NCBI GenBank assembly: GCA_963718405.1
Contig: CAVQYZ010000002.1
Location: 930,001-994,000, forward strand
From: Bog-756 sp963718405
Lineage (GTDB): Bacteria > Actinomycetota > Acidimicrobiia > Acidimicrobiales > RAAP-2
Direction of reading: 5' to 3'
DNA: 64,000 nucleotides
Shown here in pieces: positions 17,977 through 25,943 of this stretch (positions within the stretch are counted from its first letter, which is position 1; every line of letters starts with the position of its first letter). Below the pieces are notes generated by a model. The model was not told the origin of the DNA and made no database searches. It saw only the letters and a list, made by a program, of their open reading frames with translations. The translations under genes and the position numbers were made by a program.

Positions 17977-20059
17977 GTGGGAGTGACGAGCACCGACACG
18001 GCGCGGACGCGCCTGAAGACCCGAGTGGCCACCCTGGTCGCCGTCCTGGTGGTGTCGGCCTCCGGGGTGGCAGCTACGGCGTCGGTGGCGTCTGCGTCGG
18101 CAGCCAAGGCATCGGTAGCCAAGCCGGCATCGGCATACCCGTCGCCGACCGTCAGCATCGAAGGTCACGGCTGGGGCCCCGGAGACGGCATGGGTCAGTG
18201 GGGAGCCTTCGGCTACGCCGTGGCCGGAACCCCGTACCGGTCCATCCTCGACCACTTCTACGGAGGGACGTCGGTGGCCGGCCTGTCGTCGAGCCAGGCC
18301 TCCACCCAGGTGCGGGTGGCCCTCACCGAGAACGACGGCAACACCGTCATCGTGACCTCGGGCTCGGCGTTCACCGTCTCGGGCGCCGCACCTTCCGTCG
18401 GCGTCGGCCCGGGCCAGGCCGTGCTCATGAACCCGGTCGGCAGCGGCCGGTGGGATGTCTACGTCGGTGCCGGGTGCGCGGGACCGTGGCCGTCCTCGCC
18501 GACCCGGTCGGGCGTGGCCGACCCCACCGCCATCCCCAACTCCAGACCCCGGACTGGGCGATCCGAACGCCGCCACTCAGGCCCTCCAGCTGTGCCAGGG
18601 CGGGGGCAACCTGACGGTGCGGGGCACCATCGAGGCCACCTACAACTCGAACGGCGCACCCCGCACGGTCAACACCCTGCCCCTGGAGCAGTACCTCTCG
18701 GGAGTGGTCCCCAACGAGTCGCCGGCCGGATGGGGAACCCTCGGTAGTGCCGGTCCCCAGGGTCAAACGTGGGGATTCCAAGAGCTCGAAGCTCAAGCCG
18801 TAGCAGCTCGCTCCTATGTCATGGCCGGGTTGGGCTCCTGGGGCGGCTACGCCGACATCTGCGATCTGACCTGTCAGACCTACCGCGGCATCCTCAACGA
18901 GAACGCCCTCACCGACCTGGCGGTGACCGACACCGCCGGCCAGGTCATGGAGTACCCGGGCGGAACGGTGGCCGCCACCCAGTACTCCTCCTCGACCGGC
19001 GGCTACACGGCCGGAGGGGCCTTCCCCGCCGTGGTCGACACCGGCGATGCCGTCTGTGTCGCCGGTGCCTGCAACCCCAACCACACCTGGACGGTTTCGG
19101 TTCCGGTGTCCACCGTCGAGTCGGCCTGGCCCACGCTCGGAACGCTGGAGTCCGTCAACATCACCAGCCGCAACGGCTACGGGCAGTGGGGCGGCCGGGT
19201 CCTGTCCATGACCCTGGTGGGTTCGGGCCATGACGTCACCATCAGCGGCAACGACTTCGCCGACGCCTTGGGACTGAAGTCGAACTGGTTCTCCCTCAAC
19301 GCCAGCCTGGGCGGGCCGGCGGTAGGGATGGCGTCCACCCGCAACGGTGGCGGCTACTGGATGACCAGTAGCAACGGTGCGGTGACCAACTTCGGCAATG
19401 CCCCCTTCTTGGGCTCGGCCGCCACTCTGGCCCTGGTCCAGCCGGTGGTGGGCATGGCCGCCACTTCCGACGGCAAGGGCTACTGGTTGGTGGCTTCCGA
19501 CGGTGGCATCTTCAGCTACGGGAACGCCACGTTCTTCGGATCGACCGGAGGCCTGCGATTGAACAAGCCGGTGGTGGGCATGGCCGCCACCCCCGACGGC
19601 AAGGGCTACTGGCTGGTGGCGGCCGACGGCGGCATCTTCAGCTACGGCAGCGCCCGGTTCTACGGTTCCACCGGAGCCATGACCCTCAACAAGCCGGTGG
19701 TGGGCATGGCCGCCACCCCCGACGGCCAGGGCTACTGGTTGGTGGCTTCCGACGGCGGCATCTTCGCCTTCGGCGATGCCCTGTTCTACGGCTCGACCGG
19801 AGCCATGTTGCTCAACCGGCCGGTGGTGGGCATGGCGACTGCTCCGGGTGGGAGCGGGTACTGGCTGGTGGCTTCCGACGGCGGCATCTTCTCCTTCGGT
19901 GATGCCCGCTTCTACGGCTCGACGGGGGGAATCGTCCTCAATGAGCCGGTGGTGGGCATGGCTGCTCTCCCCGACGGCCACGGTTACTGGTTGGTGGCTT
20001 CCGACGGCGGACTGTTCGCCTTCGGCGCCGCACCCTTCCTCGGCTCGTCGGCCGGATAG
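17977..20059 (+). CDS. SpoIID/LytB-domain protein with six C-terminal 42-residue repeats (frame break near 18,540)
   Basis: Begins at GTG 17977 or GTG 17983. Signal peptide ('VATLVAVLVVSASGVAATASVASA'-like, residues ~15-40), then the SpoIID N-terminal part 'IEGHGWGPGDGMGQWGAFGYA'. At about 18,500-18,560 the reading frame must move by one base; the continuing frame gives 'GDPNAATQALQLC', 'LPLEQYLSGVVPNE', 'QAVAARSYVMAG' and 'QYSSSTGGYT', the SpoIID core that in spore formers cuts or assists cutting of peptidoglycan. Six repeats follow (19310-20056). Since both halves are intact and only one base separates them, a sequence error is likelier than decay. Predicted secreted wall-active protein. 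Confidence 0.8.
19310..20056 (+). repeat. Six tandem 126-bp (42-aa) coding repeats, copy 2
   Basis: Units begin GGPAVGM, VQPVVGM, NKPVVGM, NKPVVGM, NRPVVGM and NEPVVGM. The first is divergent ('GYWMTSSNGAVTNFG'), the middle four almost regular ('GYWLVASDGGIF'), and the last is truncated at 'FLGSSAG'. Exactly six units, as in the array at 17130-17890, although the repeats within an array resemble each other more than their counterparts. Confidence 0.85.
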
Positions 20060-20071
20060 GCCCGCCCGATC

Positions 20072-22726
20072 GTGGGGGAGGAGACAGCCGCCGCCCCCAA
20101 GCGGGCCGGCAACCGACCATGGCGGTCGATAGCCTTTGCCCCGCTGGGAGACGGACAGACCCGTCGCAGGGGCAGCGACGCCTTCCGCTTGGGCCTGGCC
20201 GCGGTGGTCGTGCTGGTGTGCTGGTTGGCCAGCCGGGCCAACTCCAAGGCCGAGCACACCATCGCTTCCACCATGGCCTCGGTACCCAACGGGCTCCTGT
20301 GGCTGGTCTCGGTGATCTGGTGGGTCGGATCGCTCGGTGTCATCACCCTGGTGGTGGTGCTGGCCCTGGTGTCCCGACGGTGGTCTGCGGTGCGCGACGT
20401 GGGACTGTCCGGGGCGCTCTCGCTGGTCACCAGTGCGATTCTGGTGGCGCTGGTCGGATCGAACGGCGGCCGGCCTCCCGGTACCTCTCTGGCCCACTTC
20501 GCCCTGAGCTTTCCGGTCGTGGCTGTGGCCACCACGGTCGGTGTGGCCACAGCTGCTCTTCCCTACCTGAGCCGTTGGCTGCAACGGAGTATTCAGGTGG
20601 CCGTGGTACTGCTGTCCCTGGCCACCGTGGTCCACGGGTCGGGCTATCCGGTGTCGGTGATTGCCAGCGTGGTGCTGGGTTGGGGAGTCACCGCTCTGGT
20701 CCACCTGGTGGTGGGTTCGCCACTCGGGCTGCCTTCGACCGACGAGGTGGTGGTCCTCCTCGGTGACCTCGGCATCGTGGCCCGGGCCGTGGTGCCCGTC
20801 CCCAATCAGGAGTGGGGGGTGGCCCGGTTCACCGGCCTCCTCGATGACGATGAGGTCGACGTGTCGGTGTACGGGCGGGACGCCTCCGATGCCCAGCTGC
20901 TGGCCAAGACGGTCCGGTTCCTCTTCTACCGGGACTCCGGTCCGACCCTGGCCCTGACCCGACGCCAGCAGGTCGAGCACGAGGCCTATGTGACCCTGAT
21001 GGCCGGCCGGGCCGGGGCCCGGGTGCCGGCGGTGTTGGCGGCGGGACCGTCCGGGCCGGCTCACGACGCACTCCTGGTTACCCGCCCCCCGGATGGCGAG
21101 CGACTCTCGTCCTACGCTCTCTATGTCGCTCCGGACCTTCCCGACGCTGCGGACGTTGCGGACCCTCCTGACGCTGCGGACGGTGGGGACTCGATGGTGG
21201 ACGCCAGCGTCGACCCCGGAGCCGGTGGGAGTCGAACGGCTGGTGAGGGCGCCGTCGGAGCCGTGGCCCTGACGGAGCCCGTCGCCACCACCACCACTGT
21301 TGTTGCCGGCGCAGCCGCCTCCGCAGCCCCAGCCGCCCCCGGCCCGGTTGGTCCCGAGATCACCGACGACGTGCTGGACGACATCTTCGGACAGTTGATG
21401 GCGCTTCGGGAGGCCCGCATCGCCCACGGCCGGCTCTCGGCGAAGACCATCGTGGCCGAGGCCGAAGGCCGGGCGGGGTTCGTGGACTTCCGGGGGGCAT
21501 CCACCGTGGCCACCCCCGATCAGCTCAACCGGGACATGGCCGCGGTGCTGGCCACCGCGGCGGAGGTGGCGGGCCCGGAACGGGCGTTGGCCGCTGCCGG
21601 GCGGACGGTACCGACCGAGGCCGTGGTGGGGGCGCTCCCGTTCCTCCAGCGGGCCGCCCTGGACTCCACCTCGTCCCGTGCGCTCCGCCACAAGAAGGCC
21701 GCCCTGACCGCACTGCGTGAGCAGGGGGCCGAAGCGGCCGGCGTCGAGGTGCCCAAGCTCATCGAGCCCCGCCGGGTCAGCTGGGTGACCCTGCTCCTCG
21801 TCATCGGCACCCTCATCGGTGGCTGGGCACTCATCGGGGTCCTCATCAACGTGACCAAGTCGTGGAGCACCATCACCGGGGCGGACTGGGGATGGGTGGC
21901 GGTGGTCTTCGTCCTGGCCCAGGCGGCCTATCCGGCCATCGCCGTCACCACGGTGGGGTCGGTGACCGATCCCCTGCCCTACGGCCGCACCGTGGCCCTG
22001 GAGCTGTCGGACACCTTCGTCGGCTTGGCCGGCGGGTCGATGGCCGTGCTGGCCACCCGGGTCCGGTTCTTCCAGCAGGAGGGGTACTCCCCGACGGTGG
22101 CGGTGAGCTCCGGGGTCCTGGTCAGCACGGCCAGCTGGATCGTGAAGGGGGCCCTGTTCCTCATCGCCTTGCCCATCGCCCTCTCCAGCTTCCACTTCAA
22201 CGAGCCCAGCGACAGCGGCAGCAGCGGTGGTGACTCCCATCTGGTCTGGCTCATCGTGCTGGCCGTCGTGGTGGTCGGCGTGGCTGTCGGCCTGGTGCTG
22301 GCGGTGCCACGGTGGCGCCGGCTGGCGGCAGCCAAGCTCCGGCCCAAGGCCTCCGAAGTCTGGGAGCACCTGCGGGTGTTGGCCACCCACCCGCGCAACC
22401 TGGTGGAGATCTTCGGGGGCAACGTGGCTGCCCAGCTCTTCGTGGCCCTGGCCCTCGGAGCATCCCTGCACGCCTTCGGCCAACACCTGGGACTGGCCAG
22501 CCTGCTGATCGTCCTGACCCTCGGCTCGATGCTCGGCGGGATCTCCCCGGTCCCCGGCGGTATGGGGGTGGTGGAGGCGGGCATGATCATCGGTCTGACC
22601 GCGGCGGGCATCAGCGAGCAGGACGCCGTGGCCGCGGTCTTCGTGCAGCGCCTCTTCACCGCCTACCTCCCGCCGATCTGGGGTTGGTTCGTCCTGGTGT
22701 GGATGAGGAAGAAGGAGTACCTCTGA
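20072..22726 (+). CDS. Flippase-like membrane protein (MprF/UPF0104 C-terminal domain) with degenerate kinase-like region
   Basis: 884 residues from GTG 20072, 12 bases after the SpoIID gene. About six membrane segments at ~40-230, then a soluble region ~230-570, then the lysylphosphatidylglycerol-synthase transmembrane (flippase) domain ~570-880 with the hallmark 'GGISPVPGGMGVVEAGMI'. The soluble part looks like a protein-kinase relic: 'HGRLSAKTI' sits where HRDLKxxN would be and 'VDFRGAS' where DFG would be; key residues are missing, so catalysis is unlikely. A low-complexity Asp/Ala insert lies at ~350-365 (DNA 21,135-21,190). It probably moves a lipid across the membrane; the aminoacyl-transfer domain of true MprF is absent. 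Confidence 0.75.
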   Translation: MGEETAAAPKRAGNRPWRSIAFAPLGDGQTRRRGSDAFRLGLAAVVVLVCWLASRANSKAEHTIASTMASVPNGLLWLVSVIWWVGSLGVITLVVVLALVSRRWSAVRDVGLSGALSLVTSAILVALVGSNGGRPPGTSLAHFALSFPVVAVATTVGVATAALPYLSRWLQRSIQVAVVLLSLATVVHGSGYPVSVIASVVLGWGVTALVHLVVGSPLGLPSTDEVVVLLGDLGIVARAVVPVPNQEWGVARFTGLLDDDEVDVSVYGRDASDAQLLAKTVRFLFYRDSGPTLALTRRQQVEHEAYVTLMAGRAGARVPAVLAAGPSGPAHDALLVTRPPDGERLSSYALYVAPDLPDAADVADPPDAADGGDSMVDASVDPGAGGSRTAGEGAVGAVALTEPVATTTTVVAGAAASAAPAAPGPVGPEITDDVLDDIFGQLMALREARIAHGRLSAKTIVAEAEGRAGFVDFRGASTVATPDQLNRDMAAVLATAAEVAGPERALAAAGRTVPTEAVVGALPFLQRAALDSTSSRALRHKKAALTALREQGAEAAGVEVPKLIEPRRVSWVTLLLVIGTLIGGWALIGVLINVTKSWSTITGADWGWVAVVFVLAQAAYPAIAVTTVGSVTDPLPYGRTVALELSDTFVGLAGGSMAVLATRVRFFQQEGYSPTVAVSSGVLVSTASWIVKGALFLIALPIALSSFHFNEPSDSGSSGGDSHLVWLIVLAVVVVGVAVGLVLAVPRWRRLAAAKLRPKASEVWEHLRVLATHPRNLVEIFGGNVAAQLFVALALGASLHAFGQHLGLASLLIVLTLGSMLGGISPVPGGMGVVEAGMIIGLTAAGISEQDAVAAVFVQRLFTAYLPPIWGWFVLVWMRKKEYL

Positions 22727-22802
22727 TGCCCGGGGTCGCCCCGGATTGACCCCCTGGCCCCGGGGACGGATCGCCGTTCCGCCGGTGGGGTGGTCGCCCG
22801 GG

Positions 22803-23474
22803 TCAGCCCGGTGCGGGGTCGGGCATGGTGGCGTCCAGCCCGGGGAAGGTCCGGAGCCGACCCACCGGGCCCAGGCGGCCCACGTTGACGCCCACATCGG
22901 CGGCCCGGAGCATCCTCAGGTCCCCCCGGCTGTTGCCGTAGGCCCACAACCGGTCGGGAGGCTCACCCGACTCCTCGATCCACTGCCGTAGACGCCGCAG
23001 CTTCTCCTCACCCCGGCAGTTGGCACCCTCGTACCGACCGGTCAGGGTCCCGGCGTCGCTCACGGCCAGACGGGTGGCGATCACTCCGTCCACACCCAGC
23101 AGGTGGCCGGCCGGCCGCACGTAGAGCTCGGGGGAGGCGGACACGATGACCACTCGGTCGCCCCGGCCACGGTGCCAGTCGAGACGGCTCTGCATCTCCG
23201 GGCGCAGGTGTCCATCCAGGTGCCGTCGGGCGAACTCGGAGGCCACCTTGATAGCCCGGTCCAGGTCCACACCGGCCAGCACCCGCTCGAAGAGTTGCTC
23301 TTTGGTCTGGTCGGCCACCGTGCCTCCAGCCAGAGCGGCGTGGACCAGTCCCGGCGAGAGGGCCAGGGAGGCCAGGACCACCGATCGCCTCCCACTCACC
23401 GCCGAGAGGAAGTCGAAGACGCTACCCCCCTGGGTCAGGGTGCCATCGAAGTCGAAGGCGGCCACATCGGGCAT
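22803..23474 (-). CDS. HAD-superfamily (subfamily IB) phosphatase
   Basis: 223 residues from ATG 23474. Motif I 'AFDFDGTLTQGG' (Asp nucleophile at residue 8), motif II 'VIVSASPELYVRP', and motifs III/IV 'EEKLRRLRQW' and 'AYGNSRGDLRML' are complete, with a helical cap between. Length and motifs match HAD-IB hydrolases related to SerB that act on small phosphorylated substrates. 58 bp downstream of the enoyl-CoA hydratase gene on the same strand, so the two may be co-transcribed. Substrate not determinable. Confidence 0.85.
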   Translation of the reverse strand: MPDVAAFDFDGTLTQGGSVFDFLSAVSGRRSVVLASLALSPGLVHAALAGGTVADQTKEQLFERVLAGVDLDRAIKVASEFARRHLDGHLRPEMQSRLDWHRGRGDRVVIVSASPELYVRPAGHLLGVDGVIATRLAVSDAGTLTGRYEGANCRGEEKLRRLRQWIEESGEPPDRLWAYGNSRGDLRMLRAADVGVNVGRLGPVGRLRTFPGLDATMPDPAPG

Positions 23475-23532
23475 CAGGACTCCGTCTCGGTCACGGCTGC
23501 GGCCCCGGTCACTGTCCCCCTCAAGTCCCCGG

Positions 23533-24327
23533 TCACTCTCCGGCCGGGGTCACGCCCGACCCGCCCCGACCGGCCCCATCGGCGAACCGGGCCGCCCCCG
23601 AGACGGCCTCCGGCGAGGCCAGGCTGTCGAGCCCCCAGCGGGTCTCGGCCACCATGGCCTCCGGCGTGGACAGACCCCACTGCTCGAGGGCCGACCGGCG
23701 GTCGTTGCGCATGCAGGCCTGGGGGAGTGCGGCCAGCTCGTGGGCCCAGGACAGCGCGTGCTCGAGGGACGTCCCGTCGGGAACCACCCGGTTGACCAGA
23801 CCCATGCCCAGGGCCTCCTCGGCGTCGACCGCCCGTCCGGTCAGGATGAGGTCGAGGGCCCGGCCCTGGCCGATCAGCCGGGGAAGCCGGACCGTCCCCC
23901 CGTCGATGAGTGGTACGCCGAAGCGGCGGCAGAACACCCCGAGAGTGGCGCTGGCCGCGGCCACCCGCAGGTCGCACCAGATGGCCAACTCCAGGCCGCC
24001 GGCCACGGCATATCCCTCGATGGCCGCAATGACCGGCTTGGAGAGCTCGAGGCGGGTGGGGCCCATGGGCCCGGGCCCGTCGAGGGCCACCCGGTGGCGG
24101 GACCCCTCGGACAGGGCCTTCAGGTCGGCTCCGGCACAGAACGTCCCGCCCGCCCCGGTGAGGATGGCCACCGATGACGACGGGTCCTCGTCGAACCGCT
24201 GGAAGGCCTCGAGGAGCCCCTCGGCCGTGGCCGGGTCCACCGCGTTGCGCCGGCCCGGCCGGTCCAACGTGACCACGGTGACCGGCCCCTCATTCCGCAC
24301 TTGCACGACTTGCACGCTCGACGTCAT
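23533..24327 (-). CDS. Enoyl-CoA hydratase/isomerase (crotonase) family protein
   Basis: 264 residues from ATG 24327. The crotonase fold is shown by 'VVTLDRPGRRNAVD' and the two oxyanion-hole segments 'GTFCAGADLKAL' and 'EGYAVAGGLELAIWCDLRVA'. 'FGVPLIDGGTVRLPRLIGQGRA' has Asp where many hydratases have the second catalytic Glu, so it may not be a simple enoyl-CoA hydratase. It would act on an acyl-CoA in the cytoplasm. Divergent from the peroxiredoxin gene. Confidence 0.87.
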   Translation of the reverse strand: MTSSVQVVQVRNEGPVTVVTLDRPGRRNAVDPATAEGLLEAFQRFDEDPSSSVAILTGAGGTFCAGADLKALSEGSRHRVALDGPGPMGPTRLELSKPVIAAIEGYAVAGGLELAIWCDLRVAAASATLGVFCRRFGVPLIDGGTVRLPRLIGQGRALDLILTGRAVDAEEALGMGLVNRVVPDGTSLEHALSWAHELAALPQACMRNDRRSALEQWGLSTPEAMVAETRWGLDSLASPEAVSGAARFADGAGRGGSGVTPAGE

Positions 24328-24429
24328 GCGCCCAGCATGGTGGAATCGTGGATGCGGGGCCAGACCCCTGGCCGACCGGCGTCACCGGGGTGCCAGCTGG
24401 CGGTATTGCTGAAATCTCGACTAACCCGG

Positions 24430-24458
24430 TCGACAATTGTGCCTGGTCCGACTATCCT
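24430..24458 (+). promoter_or_regulatory. Candidate promoter of the peroxiredoxin gene
   Basis: -35 TCGACA (24430-24435), a 17-bp spacer and -10 TATCCT (24453-24458). This gives a ~85-nt leader before ATG 24551. The surroundings are locally AT-rich. Confidence 0.4.
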
Positions 24459-24550
24459 GACCACGCGACAAGGTCCCGGTCACCGCGGATCCCTGGTCGC
24501 CTGGGCGATGCACCAGTCGATGTACCAACAGCACACAAAAGGAGCGACAC

Positions 24551-25186
24551 ATGGCAATCCGTCTGGGCGACACAGCCCCCGACTTCACTGCGGAGACCAC
24601 CGAGGGCACCATCAACTTCCACGAGTATCTCGGGGACAGCTGGGGAGTCCTGTTCTCCCACCCCAAGGACTTCACCCCGGTATGCACCACCGAGCTGGGC
24701 GCCTTCTCGAAGGCCAAGGCGGAGTTCGACAAGCGTGACACCAAGCTCATCGGCCTGTCCGTCGACGATGTGAGCTCCCACGGCAAGTGGGCCGGGGACA
24801 TCGAGGAGACCCAGGGCTCGGCGCTCAACTTCCCGCTGATCGGGGACGAGGACCGCAAGGTGGCCGACCTCTACGACATGATCCACCCCAACGCCAACGA
24901 CACCCTCACGGTGCGCTCGGTGTTCATCATCGGCCCGGACAAGAAGGTCAAGTTGACCCTGACCTACCCGGCCTCGACCGGCCGCAACGTGAGCGAGATC
25001 CTCCGGGTCCTCGACTCCCTGCAGCTGACCGCCGACTACAAGGTGGCCACCCCGGTCAACTGGACCGAAGGCGAGGACGTGATCATCGTCCCGGCGGTCT
25101 CCGACGAGGAGGCCAAGGAGCGGTTCCCGAAGGGGTTCAAGGCTCTCAAGCCGTACCTGCGGGTAACCCCCCAGCCCAACCGCTAA
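24551..25186 (+). CDS. 1-Cys (Prx6-type) peroxiredoxin
   Basis: 211 residues, ATG 24551 with AAAAGGAG about 8 bases upstream. The peroxidatic cysteine is Cys45 in 'DFTPVCTTELG'; the C-terminal arm 'NWTEGEDVIIVPAVSDEEA' and 'FPKGFKALKPYLRVTPQP' are typical of the Prx6 group. It reduces hydrogen peroxide and organic peroxides in the cytoplasm; I see no resolving Cys in the usual 2-Cys position. Single-gene unit closed by a strong hairpin at 25241-25273. Confidence 0.95.
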   Translation: MAIRLGDTAPDFTAETTEGTINFHEYLGDSWGVLFSHPKDFTPVCTTELGAFSKAKAEFDKRDTKLIGLSVDDVSSHGKWAGDIEETQGSALNFPLIGDEDRKVADLYDMIHPNANDTLTVRSVFIIGPDKKVKLTLTYPASTGRNVSEILRVLDSLQLTADYKVATPVNWTEGEDVIIVPAVSDEEAKERFPKGFKALKPYLRVTPQPNR

Positions 25187-25240
25187 AGCCAGACCGTAGA
25201 CATCCGGGGCCTGCTCGTTCGGGCGGCCCGTTGACGGCAC

Positions 25241-25273
25241 GCCCCGATCCGGCCCCCAGGGCCGGATCGGGGC
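25241..25273 (+). terminator. 15-bp perfect hairpin downstream of the peroxiredoxin gene
   Basis: Arms 25241-25255 and 25259-25273 (GCCCCGATCCGGCCC and its exact complement) with a 3-nt CCA gap. There is no U-run, but such GC-only hairpins are common terminators in Actinobacteria. Confidence 0.6.
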
Positions 25274-25428
25274 GAATGTCACGGGTGGTGGTCGGGCCGA
25301 TCAGCCCTGCCGGCGGCAGGTGCAGCCTTCCGACCAGCGATCCTGCTACCATGGTTGCGCCGTCGTGTTCCGTCCGCCGGCCAGCTCGGACACCGCGAGC
25401 TCGAACACCGCAGAGGTCGAACCCCCGC

Positions 25429-25686
25429 ATGCCAGACAAGCAGTCCACCATTGCCGAATACCGTCTCCATGAGACGGATACCGGGTCACCCGAAGTGCAG
25501 ATCGCCATCTTGAGCGAGCGCATCGTGCACCTGACCGAGCATCTCAAGGTGCACAAGGGCGATCATCACACCCGCCGTGGTCTCCTGAAGCTGATCGGCC
25601 GCCGCCGCCGGCTCCTCGACTACGTGCGCAACAACGACGTCGAGCGCTACCGGGACATCATCGGTCGCCTCGGCCTCCGCCGCTAG
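25429..25686 (+). CDS. rpsO: 30S ribosomal protein S15
   Basis: 85 residues from ATG 25429 ('MPDKQSTIAEYRLHETDTGS'). Family-typical 'GSPEVQIAILSERI', 'HKGDHHTRRGLLKLIGRRRRLLDY' and 'RYRDIIGRLGLRR' are all present and the length is standard. It binds the 16S rRNA central domain early in 30S assembly. The rpsO-pnp order is widely conserved. No strong ribosome-binding site is seen; TACCAT at 25347-25352 is a possible -10. Confidence 0.98.
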   Translation: MPDKQSTIAEYRLHETDTGSPEVQIAILSERIVHLTEHLKVHKGDHHTRRGLLKLIGRRRRLLDYVRNNDVERYRDIIGRLGLRR

Positions 25687-25702
25687 GCGGACATCCTTCG
25701 CT

Positions 25703-25724
25703 CCGCCCGGCTTCGGCCGGGCGG
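25703..25724 (+). terminator. 9-bp hairpin with TTCG loop after rpsO
   Basis: CCGCCCGGC (25703-25711), TTCG tetraloop, GCCGGGCGG (25716-25724), 16 bases after the rpsO stop. An exceptionally stable tetraloop hairpin; it could be an intrinsic terminator, an attenuator, or a 3'-end protector of rpsO mRNA. There is no clear U-tract. Confidence 0.55.
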
Positions 25725-25858
25725 TCGCAATTCTTCCGTCGGCATGCCGTCGGCGGTGGCACGGGTCGGCCAGAGGCCGGTCCGCAGCAGTAACGGTCGG
25801 TCACTCCGGTGGGCGGCCGGAAACAACCAACAGATTGGGCTCGCAGCGAGGTCAGTCA

Positions 25859-25903
25859 CCAGTTGCCGATCACCGGACGTGAGATCGGGTGATCGACAAC
25901 TGG
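25859..25903 (+). promoter_or_regulatory. Long stem-loop in the pnp leader
   Basis: Arm 1 CCAGTTGCCGATCACC (25859-25874) pairs with GGTGATCGACAACTGG (25888-25903): 16 positions with one C/A mismatch around a 13-nt loop. It lies ~40 bases before the pnp start. In enterobacteria a pnp leader stem-loop is cut by RNase III and then degraded by PNPase itself; by analogy this may be an autoregulatory element. An operator palindrome is the alternative. Confidence 0.5.
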
Positions 25904-25943
25904 GAACTGGCTCGTGGAGTCCCCGAGCAAACCAAGGAGCGTC

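Noticed and set aside
17130..20056. CRISPR-like array
   Set aside because: The periodicity is 126 bp in coding frame with protein-level conservation; no short repeats with unique spacers and no cas genes.
18425..22897. 1490-codon open frame on the minus strand
   Set aside because: Antisense to the SpoIID and flippase genes; His/Gly/Arg-rich low-complexity translation with no domain, a typical shadow in high-GC DNA.
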